This document shows, in pieces, positions 1-6,655 of a DNA stretch of 64,000 bases. The position numbers and the translations under genes were made by a program. The stretch is from Desulfovibrio sp. UIB00 (lineage in GTDB: Bacteria; Desulfobacterota; Desulfovibrionia; Desulfovibrionales; Desulfovibrionaceae). Positions within the stretch are counted from its first letter, which is position 1. Each line of letters opens with the position of its first letter. The DNA is taken from positions 1 through 64,000 of the forward strand of contig NZ_JAETXJ010000010.1 of the NCBI RefSeq assembly GCF_022508225.1, written 5' to 3'. Under the pieces are notes generated by a model. That model saw only the letters and a list, made by a program, of their open reading frames with translations, was not told the DNA's origin and searched no databases.

Positions 1-55
<55 letters not shown>

Positions 56-60
56 CTTTT

Positions 61-135
61 GCGGGAATAACTCAACGGTAGAGTGTCAGCTTCCCAAGCT
101 GAAGGTTGCGGGTTCAAATCCCGTTTCCCGCTCCA
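61..135 (+). tRNA. tRNA-Gly (CCC), intact, integration target
   Basis: The full cloverleaf can be drawn: acceptor GCGGGAA pairs with TTCCCGC, the anticodon loop is TTCCCAA (anticodon CCC), the T-arm contains GGTTCAAATCC, and CCA is encoded. Its 3' part from base 91 is repeated exactly at 10890, so this gene is the attachment site of the downstream element. The copy next to the 5' half remains intact, so integration did not destroy the tRNA. Confidence 0.95.
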
Positions 136-144
136 TAAAAGCTT
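91..144. repeat. attL, left 54-bp direct repeat
   Basis: This is the left copy of the 54-bp direct repeat, running from the anticodon loop of tRNA-Gly(CCC) through CCA to ATAAAAGCTT. It is identical to 10890-10943; flanking bases differ on both sides. Such a repeat at a tRNA 3' end is the usual product of site-specific integration by a tyrosine recombinase. Confidence 0.92.
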
Positions 145-153
145 GCAATATTA

Positions 154-188
154 GGCTCTTACAGAACACGTCTGTAAGAGCCTTTTTT
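154..188 (+). terminator. Intrinsic terminator after the tRNA-Gly pair
   Basis: An 11-bp stem GGCTCTTACAG / CTGTAAGAGCC with a 7-base loop is followed by six T residues. It would end the tRNA transcript. A similar but not identical hairpin sits beyond attR at 10952-10986 and beyond tRNA-Asn at 37490-37522. Confidence 0.85.
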
Positions 189-201
189 GTTGCCCTGATT
201 T

Positions 202-220
202 TGTGCCACTTGTGTGCCAC
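202..220. repeat. Paired TGTGCCAC repeats, candidate integrase arm sites (left)
   Basis: TGTGCCAC occurs at 202-209 and 213-220, 11 bp apart. The same octamer occurs twice with the same 11-bp spacing at 10736-10754, just upstream of the integrase start. Tyrosine integrases of the lambda type bind short arm-type repeats flanking the core, so a role as arm sites is inferred. Confidence 0.5.
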
Positions 221-344
221 ATAATAAAATTTTACTTCGTGAAAGATCGTGAATCTGGTACGGTGAAGACATCGGGGATCAGACCAGAAGCGCCCCAGTA
301 GTCCTTGTTAATGGGCAGAATCTTTTACACAAAATAGGTATCTC

Positions 345-869
345 ATGTGCGACTATTCCCAAGAAGAAATAGAAGTTCTCGAAAAGTTTAATCGGTTCTG
401 TGCAGAAGGTATTGCATGGCAATTTGCTGGATTCGACCGTGAAATAATTGCTGCGAGCAAAAACATCAAATTAAATGGCTTAGAAACAATAAATAAAGCT
501 ATTGCAAATGGCGAATATGCAAGGGTGATAGAAGTATATAAGTTTACAAAATTATGTTATGATTTAAAATCGTTGATCAAACTTCGCTTTTATGGCTATT
601 TTTGCGACACCACAGCTAGTTATATAGGCATAAGTCATGACGGATGTTTTTTATCGGTTATTTATAAAGACAAAAAAACGAATGTTATGGATAACCGCGG
701 GTTCCCAGTAGATGGCCAAGAATATCAGGACGCAATGAGATATATCTTTAATATCATCAAGGCAGACACTCCAAAATCAACTATGGAAATTTTTGAGACT
801 CTTGATAATGCCATTTGGGAACAACTCAATAAACTTCTTAAGAAGAAATCACTTCCGGACGATATCTAG
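345..869 (+). CDS. Hypothetical protein, AT-rich cargo gene
   Basis: This 174-residue protein is not recognised. The ATG at 345 follows AATAGGTATCTC, a weak ribosome binding site. The protein looks soluble, with no signal peptide or membrane segment, and is rich in Lys, Ile and Asp. It begins with an acidic helix (about residues 5-20) and ends with a basic stretch. Its base composition is clearly more AT-rich than the integrase and replication genes, and it is read opposite to the rest of the left end. Position next to attL and composition suggest a separately acquired cargo gene. No function is assigned. Confidence 0.65.
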   Translation: MCDYSQEEIEVLEKFNRFCAEGIAWQFAGFDREIIAASKNIKLNGLETINKAIANGEYARVIEVYKFTKLCYDLKSLIKLRFYGYFCDTTASYIGISHDGCFLSVIYKDKKTNVMDNRGFPVDGQEYQDAMRYIFNIIKADTPKSTMEIFETLDNAIWEQLNKLLKKKSLPDDI

Positions 870-900
870 AAGTTGCATTATTTCATGTCATCAAAACAAA

Positions 901-934
901 AAAAATCCCGGCCCATGTACTGAGTCGGGATTTT
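901..934 (-). terminator. Intrinsic terminator between converging units
   Basis: AAAATCCCG and CGGGATTTT form a stem around a 15-base loop. On the minus strand the stem is followed by a run of T, so it should end the small-gene operon that finishes at 960. On the plus strand the T tract is shorter (TTTTCATTT), so it may also act weakly after the gene ending at 869. Confidence 0.75.
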
Positions 935-959
935 CATTTAAGGCGGTCTGGCTTTGATT

Positions 960-1172
960 TTAGGCCGCCTTTCTCGCCAGCTCCGATAGCAGATCATCAA
1001 GCAACTTTGCCGCATTGGCGATCAGACCAAAGGCCCCGTCAGCAAGTCGGCCTTCGTTGGTGTCTGCCCTCATGAGACGGCGTGCTTCGTCTGCCAAGGC
1101 GACAATATCGCTTGCCAGCAGGGAAGCAGAATCGAGGCTAATATCAACGGTGAGGCGAATATCTTCACTCAT
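960..1172 (-). CDS. Small helical protein of element (70 aa)
   Basis: The start is taken at ATG 1172, preceded by AAAGGGGCAAACC. This gives 70 residues; the longer frame lacks a ribosome binding site. The protein is predicted all-helical and acidic. Its second half (GLIANAAKLLDD) resembles the corresponding part of the gene ending at 1165 (NLIAHAAHILGD), which suggests paralogy. It is the last gene of a minus-strand set and overlaps the previous gene by 8 bases. Function unknown. Confidence 0.7.
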   Translation of the reverse strand: MSEDIRLTVDISLDSASLLASDIVALADEARRLMRADTNEGRLADGAFGLIANAAKLLDDLLSELARKAA

Positions 1173-1434
1173 GGTTTGCCCCTTTGCCGGGCTTCTGTGC
1201 CGCCAAGGCCCGCTCAAGCTCATTCTGGCACAGCTCCACATAATCGCCCAAGATGTGCGCGGCGTGGGCAATGAGGTTCAGCCCGGCAAGCAATGACTGC
1301 TCGGCGGTTTCGTCGCCAGACTTTAAGCCGTGGTCGAGGTAAGTTTCCCGTAATCCTCGCGCCATGAGTTCAATGGATTCAGACAACATGATAGCGTTAC
1401 CGTGGTCGCGTATGGTCAGGGGGGTGCTATTCAT
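1165..1434 (-). CDS. Small helical protein of element (89 aa)
   Basis: The start at ATG 1434 follows GGAAGGGGGAAACC. The 89-residue product has two likely helices, the second containing NLIAHAAHILGD and similar to its neighbours on both sides. Its last codons run over the ribosome binding site and start of the next gene, an 8-base overlap repeated exactly at the two upstream junctions. The arrangement implies translational coupling. Function unknown. Confidence 0.7.
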   Translation of the reverse strand: MNSTPLTIRDHGNAIMLSESIELMARGLRETYLDHGLKSGDETAEQSLLAGLNLIAHAAHILGDYVELCQNELERALAAQKPGKGANHE

Positions 1435-1840
1435 GGTTTCCCCCTTCCTGCAAGGCAAGAGTAGGCACGGCAGGAGCTTCGAGCACGCTCCCGGCGATAG
1501 GGGCAGCTGGCACGCCAAGCCCTCTGCATAGTGCCCCTCGGTAGTTGATTGCAATCCCAATTGCCAGCGCCATGTTTTGCATTGCTCTGTTTGTTTCCGT
1601 GTATGCGTCATAGCCCGGGGCGTTCCAGTGATCAAATATCGCGCTGGATGAAAGCCCCTCGGTATCGCCCCCGGCAATCTGTTTCAGCACGGCAGGGTAA
1701 AGCCCCTCGGTAAGTCGACCAAGCTCGTGGTGATACGCCTGAATTTCTTTCAGCGTCCGAACCTGAAAGCGGTTAAATTCGTCCCGTAGTATTTTGAGTT
1801 GAGAGATCACCGGGTCATTGGGGTGACGGCTGCTAGTCAT
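1427..1840 (-). CDS. Hypothetical protein of element (137 aa)
   Basis: The start is ATG 1840 after AAGGGGGCCGACC. The N-terminal 60 residues look helical and possibly coiled coil (LKILRDEFNRF, TLKEIQAYHHELGRL). The C-terminal part is rich in Ala, Pro and Val and low in complexity. No domain is recognised. It overlaps both neighbours by 8 bases and belongs to the same minus-strand operon. Confidence 0.7.
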   Translation of the reverse strand: MTSSRHPNDPVISQLKILRDEFNRFQVRTLKEIQAYHHELGRLTEGLYPAVLKQIAGGDTEGLSSSAIFDHWNAPGYDAYTETNRAMQNMALAIGIAINYRGALCRGLGVPAAPIAGSVLEAPAVPTLALQEGGNHE

Positions 1841-2111
1841 GGTCGGCCCCCTTGCGTCCATTTTGACGCACTGGAGTCTGTCCGATTGCATCAATGGTCA
1901 GGTGCGACAAGTGCGCGAGGATTCGTTTCAGGCCCAAGCGCCCGCAGTCGGAGAACGTCAGGGAGGTATCCAAGCGGTCTTCCATGTTCACTACTTCGGC
2001 AAGGAAGGTCGAAAGTTCGTGAGCTTCCCAGAGCAGGGTTTGCAAATCAGGGTCAGATTCTTTGGAGAGGGCGTGCTTGCTGATAGTTTCGGAAGCGGAT
2101 AAGGATTCCAT
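1833..2111 (-). CDS. Small helical protein of element (92 aa)
   Basis: ATG 2111 is preceded by a strong site (CAGGAGGTTCACAGCT). The 92-residue product is acidic and helical, with an RILAHLSHL segment that matches in position and pattern the helix of the two shorter small proteins downstream. It is the second gene of the unit that begins with the excisionase-like gene, about 70 bases downstream of it. Function unknown; a DNA-processing or regulatory accessory is only a guess from position. Confidence 0.72.
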   Translation of the reverse strand: MESLSASETISKHALSKESDPDLQTLLWEAHELSTFLAEVVNMEDRLDTSLTFSDCGRLGLKRILAHLSHLTIDAIGQTPVRQNGRKGADHD

Positions 2112-2179
2112 AGCTGTGAACCTCCTGGGGTTCGTGGTTAGGCTCGGTGGGGAAGTTGCCGCTTCCTTGCCGGGCTGCT

Positions 2180-2374
2180 TTAGTTGTCTGCCTTTTCCAA
2201 GTACTCGTTAAGCGCGGCGATTGTAACGCGCCATTGACGGCCCACCTTCTTTGCTTTGACCTCTCCGCTTGTGAGGAGTTTCAACATGGTGGAGCGTCCG
2301 ACCTTTAGGAACTCCGCCGCCTCCAGAAGATCAAGGGGGCGCTGCGCCTTTTCGCTTTCAGTTAATGGGGTCAC
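2180..2374 (-). CDS. Excisionase-like HTH (MerR/HTH_17 type) protein
   Basis: The 64-residue protein starts with GTG 2374 behind a strong AAAGGAGGAAGAGA site. It consists almost entirely of a winged helix of the excisionase/HTH_17 type: helix LLEAAEFLKV, turn, recognition helix RSTMLKLLTSG, then the wing VKAKKVGRQWRV. Such proteins are usually recombination directionality factors or small regulators in integrated elements. It is first in the minus-strand small-gene operon, directly behind a good promoter at 2395-2423. Whether it drives excision or controls transcription cannot be told from sequence. Confidence 0.85.
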   Translation of the reverse strand: MTPLTESEKAQRPLDLLEAAEFLKVGRSTMLKLLTSGEVKAKKVGRQWRVTIAALNEYLEKADN

Positions 2375-2394
2375 TCTCTTCCTCCTTTTGGAAA

Positions 2395-2423
2395 AATCTA
2401 GTTGACCTATCGTTCATTGTCAA
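2395..2423 (-). promoter_or_regulatory. Sigma-70 promoter of the excisionase operon with operator-like repeats
   Basis: On the minus strand TTGACA (2418-2423) and TAGATT (2395-2400) are separated by 17 bases. The spacer is framed by the inverted repeat GTTGAC (2401-2406) / GTCAAC (2419-2424), an operator candidate that overlaps the -35 box. Just upstream, AAATCTATCA occurs at 2430-2439 and again at 2450-2459, exactly 20 bp apart, two helical turns. The layout suggests control by a DNA-binding protein, possibly the excisionase-like product itself. Confidence 0.7.
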
Positions 2424-2424
2424 C

Positions 2425-2761
2425 TATTAAAATCTATCATCGTCTAATTAAATCTATCAAAGTTTACATATCACCCCTTATGAGACATGGCCAAAAAACA
2501 AATATTCAATGGCTATGGGCGTTTCACAAAATGACGCTGCACACAAAAAATCATTGTGCTACGATTTTGGCGCAACATATTACGCAATTCTCCGTGAAAC
2601 ATTTATCCGTTAGATTGAGATAGCTTTCTATTTGCCATGGCAAAGACTACTTGATATTTTTGCCATTATGCTCTGAGCTAAACACACAATTTTCGAGGCA
2701 TTTCTCATTAGTGCCTACTGCGGTGACAGGGAATAAATTACTTGCGGGGGTGGAGGGTATG
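2425..2761. other. Intergenic stretch upstream of AT-rich cargo gene
   Basis: About 340 bases without a convincing gene. Apart from the direct repeats upstream of the minus-strand promoter, the sequence is AT-rich with no clear hairpin. A plus-strand open frame at 2402-2623 lacks a ribosome binding site and composition typical of coding DNA, so it is not called. The promoter of the gene at 2762 should lie here but no strong match stands out. Confidence 0.5.
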
Positions 2762-3415
2762 ATGCGTTCTATTTGTGCCATATTTGCGCTCATGTATATT
2801 TTATTGGGGTTGCATAGCCCAGTCGCAGCAATGAGCAATATGGATCAGGAAAATAAAATTGAAGCCCTAAAAAAAGAAATTGCCGAGATAAAAACCGCTC
2901 AACAACAACAATCAGCTATGCTTGAGGAGGTTAGCAAATCCCAAAATCTCCAAAAAACGACGTTTGAATTTATAAGTAATTTTTATGGAAAAAAAGTTAC
3001 TTCACTTTCTTACTTTTTTCCAGAAAAGGCCGAATTCTCTCCAGCGGACAAAAAATTTCTTATGTTAGCGGCAAGTGGTGGACTTATTTCCATTTCTTGT
3101 AAGGATGTAAAAAAATATGCGTCTGGGACAGAAATAGTATTAGGCCTCGTTAATTTTTATTCTGTTAGAATAACAAATTTAAAATTCACAATAGAATATT
3201 CAACAGAAATGATTAATGCATTAGATAGTGATAATTTTATTGAACGATATAAGAAATTTGAAAAGGATAAACGCACCATTACAGAACGAGTTGCCACGCT
3301 TGTCCCAGGAGTAGAAGAAAAATTACGCATTTCAATTCCAGAATATAAGCCAGAAGATGTAAAATATATTGGTGTCAGTATGGAAGTTGGAGGAATGTCA
3401 TTTTTGACAAAATAA
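2762..3415 (+). CDS. Exported coiled-coil protein, unknown function
   Basis: The start is placed at ATG 2762 because GGAGGGT lies 5 bases before it and the next 24 residues form a signal peptide (MRSICAIFALM... ending near SPVAA). An adjacent ATG at 2759 is too close to the site. After cleavage comes a heptad-like coiled coil (about residues 28-60, KIEALKKEIAEIKT), then about 150 residues of mixed structure with no known domain. The product should be periplasmic or surface-exposed. Codon use is strongly AT-biased relative to the int/rep genes, like the other plus-strand cargo gene at 345. Confidence 0.7.
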   Translation: MRSICAIFALMYILLGLHSPVAAMSNMDQENKIEALKKEIAEIKTAQQQQSAMLEEVSKSQNLQKTTFEFISNFYGKKVTSLSYFFPEKAEFSPADKKFLMLAASGGLISISCKDVKKYASGTEIVLGLVNFYSVRITNLKFTIEYSTEMINALDSDNFIERYKKFEKDKRTITERVATLVPGVEEKLRISIPEYKPEDVKYIGVSMEVGGMSFLTK

Positions 3416-3438
3416 AAAAAGGCCAAGGAGACTTGGCC
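3413..3438 (-). terminator. Intrinsic terminator of the replication-gene operon
   Basis: GGCCAAG-GAGA-CTTGGCC (3421-3438) is preceded on the plus strand by seven A residues. Read on the minus strand it is a 7-bp stem followed by a T run, so it ends transcripts arriving from the genes at 3749 and above. It lies directly after the convergent gene ending at 3415. Confidence 0.8.
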
Positions 3439-3748
3439 GTTAAAATGAATGCATGGAAGCTTGGTCATTAGCCCTGTGAGACGCACTGCTCAAACCGAAG
3501 GCGAAGCGAACAAAGGTTGAACAATGGATGAACCAAGAGCGAAGCAAGAACGAAGCTCGGATGAAGCTCGGAATAGCTAGCGTTTTACCGATGCCGTGCA
3601 GTACGCGCACGCGCACGCGCGCGAGGCTTGCCGCAAGTTGGCTGTAGATGCGACGCAATACGCGCGCACGCGCGAGGTTTAGGCCACGATCAGAAAGCGA
3701 CACCCAAAACGACACCTAAAAATAGCCGTTGCACAGGGCGCTAGACGT
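3439..3748. repeat. Repeat-rich gap with alternating purine-pyrimidine tracts
   Basis: This stretch holds two uninterrupted alternating purine-pyrimidine tracts, 23 bases at 3601-3623 and 17 bases at 3658-3674, both built of CG/CA steps. GAAGCTCGG is repeated at 3552-3560 and 3563-3571, 11 bp apart, within a run of shorter GAAGC repeats. A GTG-started minus-strand frame at 3440-3715 translates these repeats into low-complexity sequence and has no ribosome binding site. A replication origin for the element, next to its replication operon, is possible but only inferred. Confidence 0.55.
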
Positions 3749-4555
3749 TCAAGCGGTCAGGCTTTCCAGTGAGGCTTGATACACTCCGTCAGGGATGCTT
3801 GCCGTCATTTCCTGCCCGGTCTTGGGACAAATAACCGTTTGTCCTGTGTGCCGGGTGTCGAGGCAGTCCCAACAGGCTTGCCCGCTGTCAAAGTCCATTG
3901 CCTCCGAACCGCCCTCGTAGCGTTCACGCTGATACCTCAGCCCATGCCGCCGTATGTAGTCCCACACGTCCGAGCGTTGCCAGTGCAGGAGAGGAGTAAC
4001 CCGCACCCCGCCACCAGCAGGAGTAATGCTTTCACCCTGCCACGGCTCCCCTTGGTTCATATCGCTCGTAAACGCGCATTTCAGAATGTCACTTGACCTT
4101 TGACCCGTAACGAACATATTCCACGCGCCTTTTAGTCCTTGAGGGGCCAATGGTGCCGACAAGATTTCATGCCGTGCGCAAGTGAATGGGCCAGAATCAC
4201 CCCGCTTATCTTTTGAGTGCAAGAATGCGCTTGTTGAAAGAAGCTGCCCATTGAAGGCATAAGCGCCGAGCAAGAGGAAGTCATCACCGTTCTGGCAAAG
4301 CTGAAAACATGTTGGCGGCATGAAGAAAGCGCATAAGTTTTGTTCTGTAAGCTCCTGCAAAGCCCATTTCCAGCGCCAAGACGAGCTGCCGTAGATATGC
4401 CCCAGGAAGATCACGGCAGGGGAAGAATGAACTTGCCTCAGCAGGTGAAGGGCAACTATGCTGTCTTTGCCCCCGCTCCAGAACATTGCAGGGCTGTCAT
4501 GCTCTGCCAGGGCTTTTTCAATCGTTGCCAGGGCATCACGTTCAAGCTGATTCAT
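3749..4555 (-). CDS. PP-loop ATPase, PAPS-reductase-like protein
   Basis: The 268-residue protein has the PP-loop signature SGGKDS near residue 27, shared by PAPS reductases, ATP sulfurylase subunit CysD, DndC and tRNA thiolation enzymes. These adenylate a substrate for sulfur or nitrogen transfer. A C-terminal CWDC plus a later Cys (VICPKTG) could bind zinc or an Fe-S cluster. ATG 4555 overlaps the stop of the ERCC4 nuclease gene as ATGA, so the two are translationally coupled. Genes of this type are frequent in phages and plasmids; coupling to a nuclease suggests DNA or nucleotide modification rather than sulfate assimilation. The substrate is unknown. Confidence 0.8.
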   Translation of the reverse strand: MNQLERDALATIEKALAEHDSPAMFWSGGKDSIVALHLLRQVHSSPAVIFLGHIYGSSSWRWKWALQELTEQNLCAFFMPPTCFQLCQNGDDFLLLGAYAFNGQLLSTSAFLHSKDKRGDSGPFTCARHEILSAPLAPQGLKGAWNMFVTGQRSSDILKCAFTSDMNQGEPWQGESITPAGGGVRVTPLLHWQRSDVWDYIRRHGLRYQRERYEGGSEAMDFDSGQACWDCLDTRHTGQTVICPKTGQEMTASIPDGVYQASLESLTA

Positions 4556-5043
4556 GCGGCTTCACCTCCCTCAGTGCCTTCACCATGCGCCCGAACCAGC
4601 GCGGCTAGGCGTGTTTGCTGTTCCTTCAAAAACTTCTCTAGCAGGCTGTGAACCATGTACTCACCACCTTCACGGCTCCCGCACCAGTGAACATGCAGGC
4701 CGTACCGAATCGACCACGCGGCCAGGTTTTGCAGCAGGCTTTGCGGGGTCATGGCGCTGCGGTAGTTATGGCGGCGCACATCGTCCATTGAGGACTCGAT
4801 CACTAGCCCGAAGTATTCCAGCCCTCGGCCCCTCTCGCATTCGCGCTTAAACCGTTCCCGTCCTGCCGTGAGTGTTCCGCACAGGTCTGAAAGGCTCTTT
4901 CGTTCAAGGGCAATGCGATCAGTCAGGCCGTGCAAGGAATAGTCACCAGTTTGCAGAGTGCCGACTTCCACGCTAACCCCTGCATACTTGGGGGCATTGA
5001 AGGCATAGGGGGCTTGTTCTCGGCTGTCTTGAACTATGCGCAT
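4552..5043 (-). CDS. ERCC4/XPF-type nuclease
   Basis: The protein carries the ERCC4 nuclease core: DSREQ near the N-terminus, GDYS, then ERKSLSD, which matches the ERKxxxD active-site motif of XPF/Mus81 endonucleases. These cut branched DNA. The start is set at ATG 5043 (163 residues) because GGGGGTGA precedes it with good spacing and the family usually begins right before this motif; ATG 5100 is in frame but its G-run abuts the codon. There is no HhH domain at the C-terminus, as is common in phage versions. It likely processes replication or recombination intermediates of the element. Confidence 0.85.
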   Translation of the reverse strand: MRIVQDSREQAPYAFNAPKYAGVSVEVGTLQTGDYSLHGLTDRIALERKSLSDLCGTLTAGRERFKRECERGRGLEYFGLVIESSMDDVRRHNYRSAMTPQSLLQNLAAWSIRYGLHVHWCGSREGGEYMVHSLLEKFLKEQQTRLAALVRAHGEGTEGGEAA

Positions 5044-5103
5044 GCCGTCACCCCCAAGAAAACCCGATTTTGATAAGAATGAGCGTTCATTTTTTGCCAT
5101 CCC

Positions 5104-5541
5104 CTACACGACTTCGGGCCGGGTGCTTTTTGACGATTCTGCGGCCTGAAACGGCTTACTGTGCCGAGTGGAAATTGAGCCAAGTACATTTTTCCCCGCT
5201 GCGGTTTGCCTGAAATTGGCAGCCCGGCGTTTTTCTCTCGTTCCTGCCGTGACATTCGGGCTTTTGCCCATGCGAAACAGGAAGGCAGGGCAAGGGCCAG
5301 CGGCGGCGGTGTCGCCTTGGCAGTCGTCAACCTGCCCTTGGTTCCCGGCTTGGCATTCTTCAACGCAGTATGCGCGGATAGTTTTCAAGGGGCGGTGCTT
5401 CCCTGCGGGCAGAGCCACGCCCAGGCGGTAGGCGTAAAAGGGGCAGGCGGTGTGCTGGCATTCAGTCACGTTTGCGGAAACGCCGCCCTGACATTGCAGG
5501 CAGAACTTGCGAATAGCTTCAAGTGCGGTAAGTTTTTTCAT
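5104..5541 (-). CDS. Cysteine-rich element protein, probable zinc binder
   Basis: The start at ATG 5541 follows AAGGATACAGCC and gives 145 residues. Two half-repeats are visible: FCLQC ... CxxxxCPFYAYRLG near residues 14-45 and CVEEC ... CQ ... CPAFLFRMG near residues 60-95. The Cys spacing suggests two metal sites, probably zinc. The C-terminal 40 residues are basic, consistent with nucleic-acid binding. It sits between primase and nuclease in the same operon, 10 bases after the primase stop. Function is unknown. Confidence 0.75.
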   Translation of the reverse strand: MKKLTALEAIRKFCLQCQGGVSANVTECQHTACPFYAYRLGVALPAGKHRPLKTIRAYCVEECQAGNQGQVDDCQGDTAAAGPCPAFLFRMGKSPNVTAGTREKRRAANFRQTAAGKNVLGSISTRHSKPFQAAESSKSTRPEVV

Positions 5542-5551
5542 GGCTGTATCC

Positions 5552-6655
5552 TTATGCGGCAAGCGCGTAGGTGGTTGAGTTGCGAGAAGCGAAGGCCAGA
5601 ACATCGGGTACCCACTCCATGACGCTGGGAATGTCGGGATTAATGGGCCATGTCAGCGCGGCCCGGTGCATGTCGCCCAAGTCTTTTGCGCCCACGGCAG
5701 GGGTCAGGATTGCTTGCGGATAGGCTGCACTCCATCTCTGCCAGGCGACTTGCCCGCCTTCGTCATTGTCGGGGCAAGCCAGCAGCAAGGGCGCGGCCTG
5801 AATAAAAGCGTGGGTGTCGGAGTCCAGCCCCTTCATGTTGCCCATAAGGGCCACTGCGGCCAGTTTCCCGAATGATTCTTGCCAGACTAGGGCGGCATCA
5901 AGCGCGGATTCGACCAGAAGCAGCGGAAGCTCGGCACGACCAGCGACAAACGGCACGTTGCTGCTTCCCTGCACTTGCCAATATTTGGGGCGGCTTTCGG
6001 GGCGATCATCAGCACAGCGCACGGTTAGGGCTACGGTTCCGGCCTTCCGGCGTGTGGCAATGACAAGGCCACGGGGCAAGAGAAGTTTGTCACGCTTGCC
6101 ACCGCCAGCCAGCTCAACAACGGGCAAGTCCCACGATTCGCGCAGGATATAGCGATCAGCAGGGTTCCAGCCGATGCCGCAATCTTGCGCGGTGTGTGGG
6201 GTCAGGAATCGCCCGCAGATGGCAAGTAAAGCTTCGGGGATAGTTTCAAGCCCACGCTGGCACTCAGCCAGAAACGCGGCGGCGCTGCTCATCCATTCAC
6301 GGCAGGGCAAGACGCCTGGCTCAGGCTTGGGCGGCACATGGGCCATTTGTAACGGGTGCGCCGGACGGGGCCGGACATGTGTGCGCCGGGCAGAAAGCAA
6401 GCTGGTGGTGGTGTGCTTCTGCTCAAGGCCCAAAGCTGCGCATGCTTCCGGGTAGCTCATGCCCATAAACTCGCGCATGAACTGGATGCCGTCACCCTGA
6501 GAGCCGCACCCACGGCAAAGGTAAGCTCCACCGCGCGGCCTGTCGGGCCAAACAATAAAGCGATCTTCACCGCCGCACTGAGGGCATGCCCCGGCGAATT
6601 CGTGCGGCCCCTTGGGCTTCATGGCAGAAGTAAGAAAAGTCAGAATACTATTCAT
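5552..6655 (-). CDS. DNA primase, CHC2 zinc finger and Toprim
   Basis: This 367-residue protein starts with a zinc ribbon (CPQCGG ... CRGCGS, about residues 25-52) of the bacteriophage/plasmid primase type. A Toprim domain follows: VESALDAAL supplies the Glu and CPDNDEGG the acidic pair. The helicase part seen in T7 gp4 is missing; the separate RecA-like ATPase encoded just upstream may supply it. ATG 6655 is preferred to 6673 because the GGGGGG site lies before it. It overlaps the RepA-like gene by 8 bases. The protein should prime replication of the excised element. Confidence 0.88.
   Translation of the reverse strand: MNSILTFLTSAMKPKGPHEFAGACPQCGGEDRFIVWPDRPRGGAYLCRGCGSQGDGIQFMREFMGMSYPEACAALGLEQKHTTTSLLSARRTHVRPRPAHPLQMAHVPPKPEPGVLPCREWMSSAAAFLAECQRGLETIPEALLAICGRFLTPHTAQDCGIGWNPADRYILRESWDLPVVELAGGGKRDKLLLPRGLVIATRRKAGTVALTVRCADDRPESRPKYWQVQGSSNVPFVAGRAELPLLLVESALDAALVWQESFGKLAAVALMGNMKGLDSDTHAFIQAAPLLLACPDNDEGGQVAWQRWSAAYPQAILTPAVGAKDLGDMHRAALTWPINPDIPSVMEWVPDVLAFASRNSTTYALAA

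Noticed and set aside
2402..2623. Plus-strand open frame of 73 codons
   Set aside because: No ribosome binding site, non-ATG start, and it covers the minus-strand promoter and its repeats.
3440..3715. Minus-strand open frame of 91 codons
   Set aside because: GTG start without a site; the translation mirrors short DNA repeats and alternating tracts and has no domain character.
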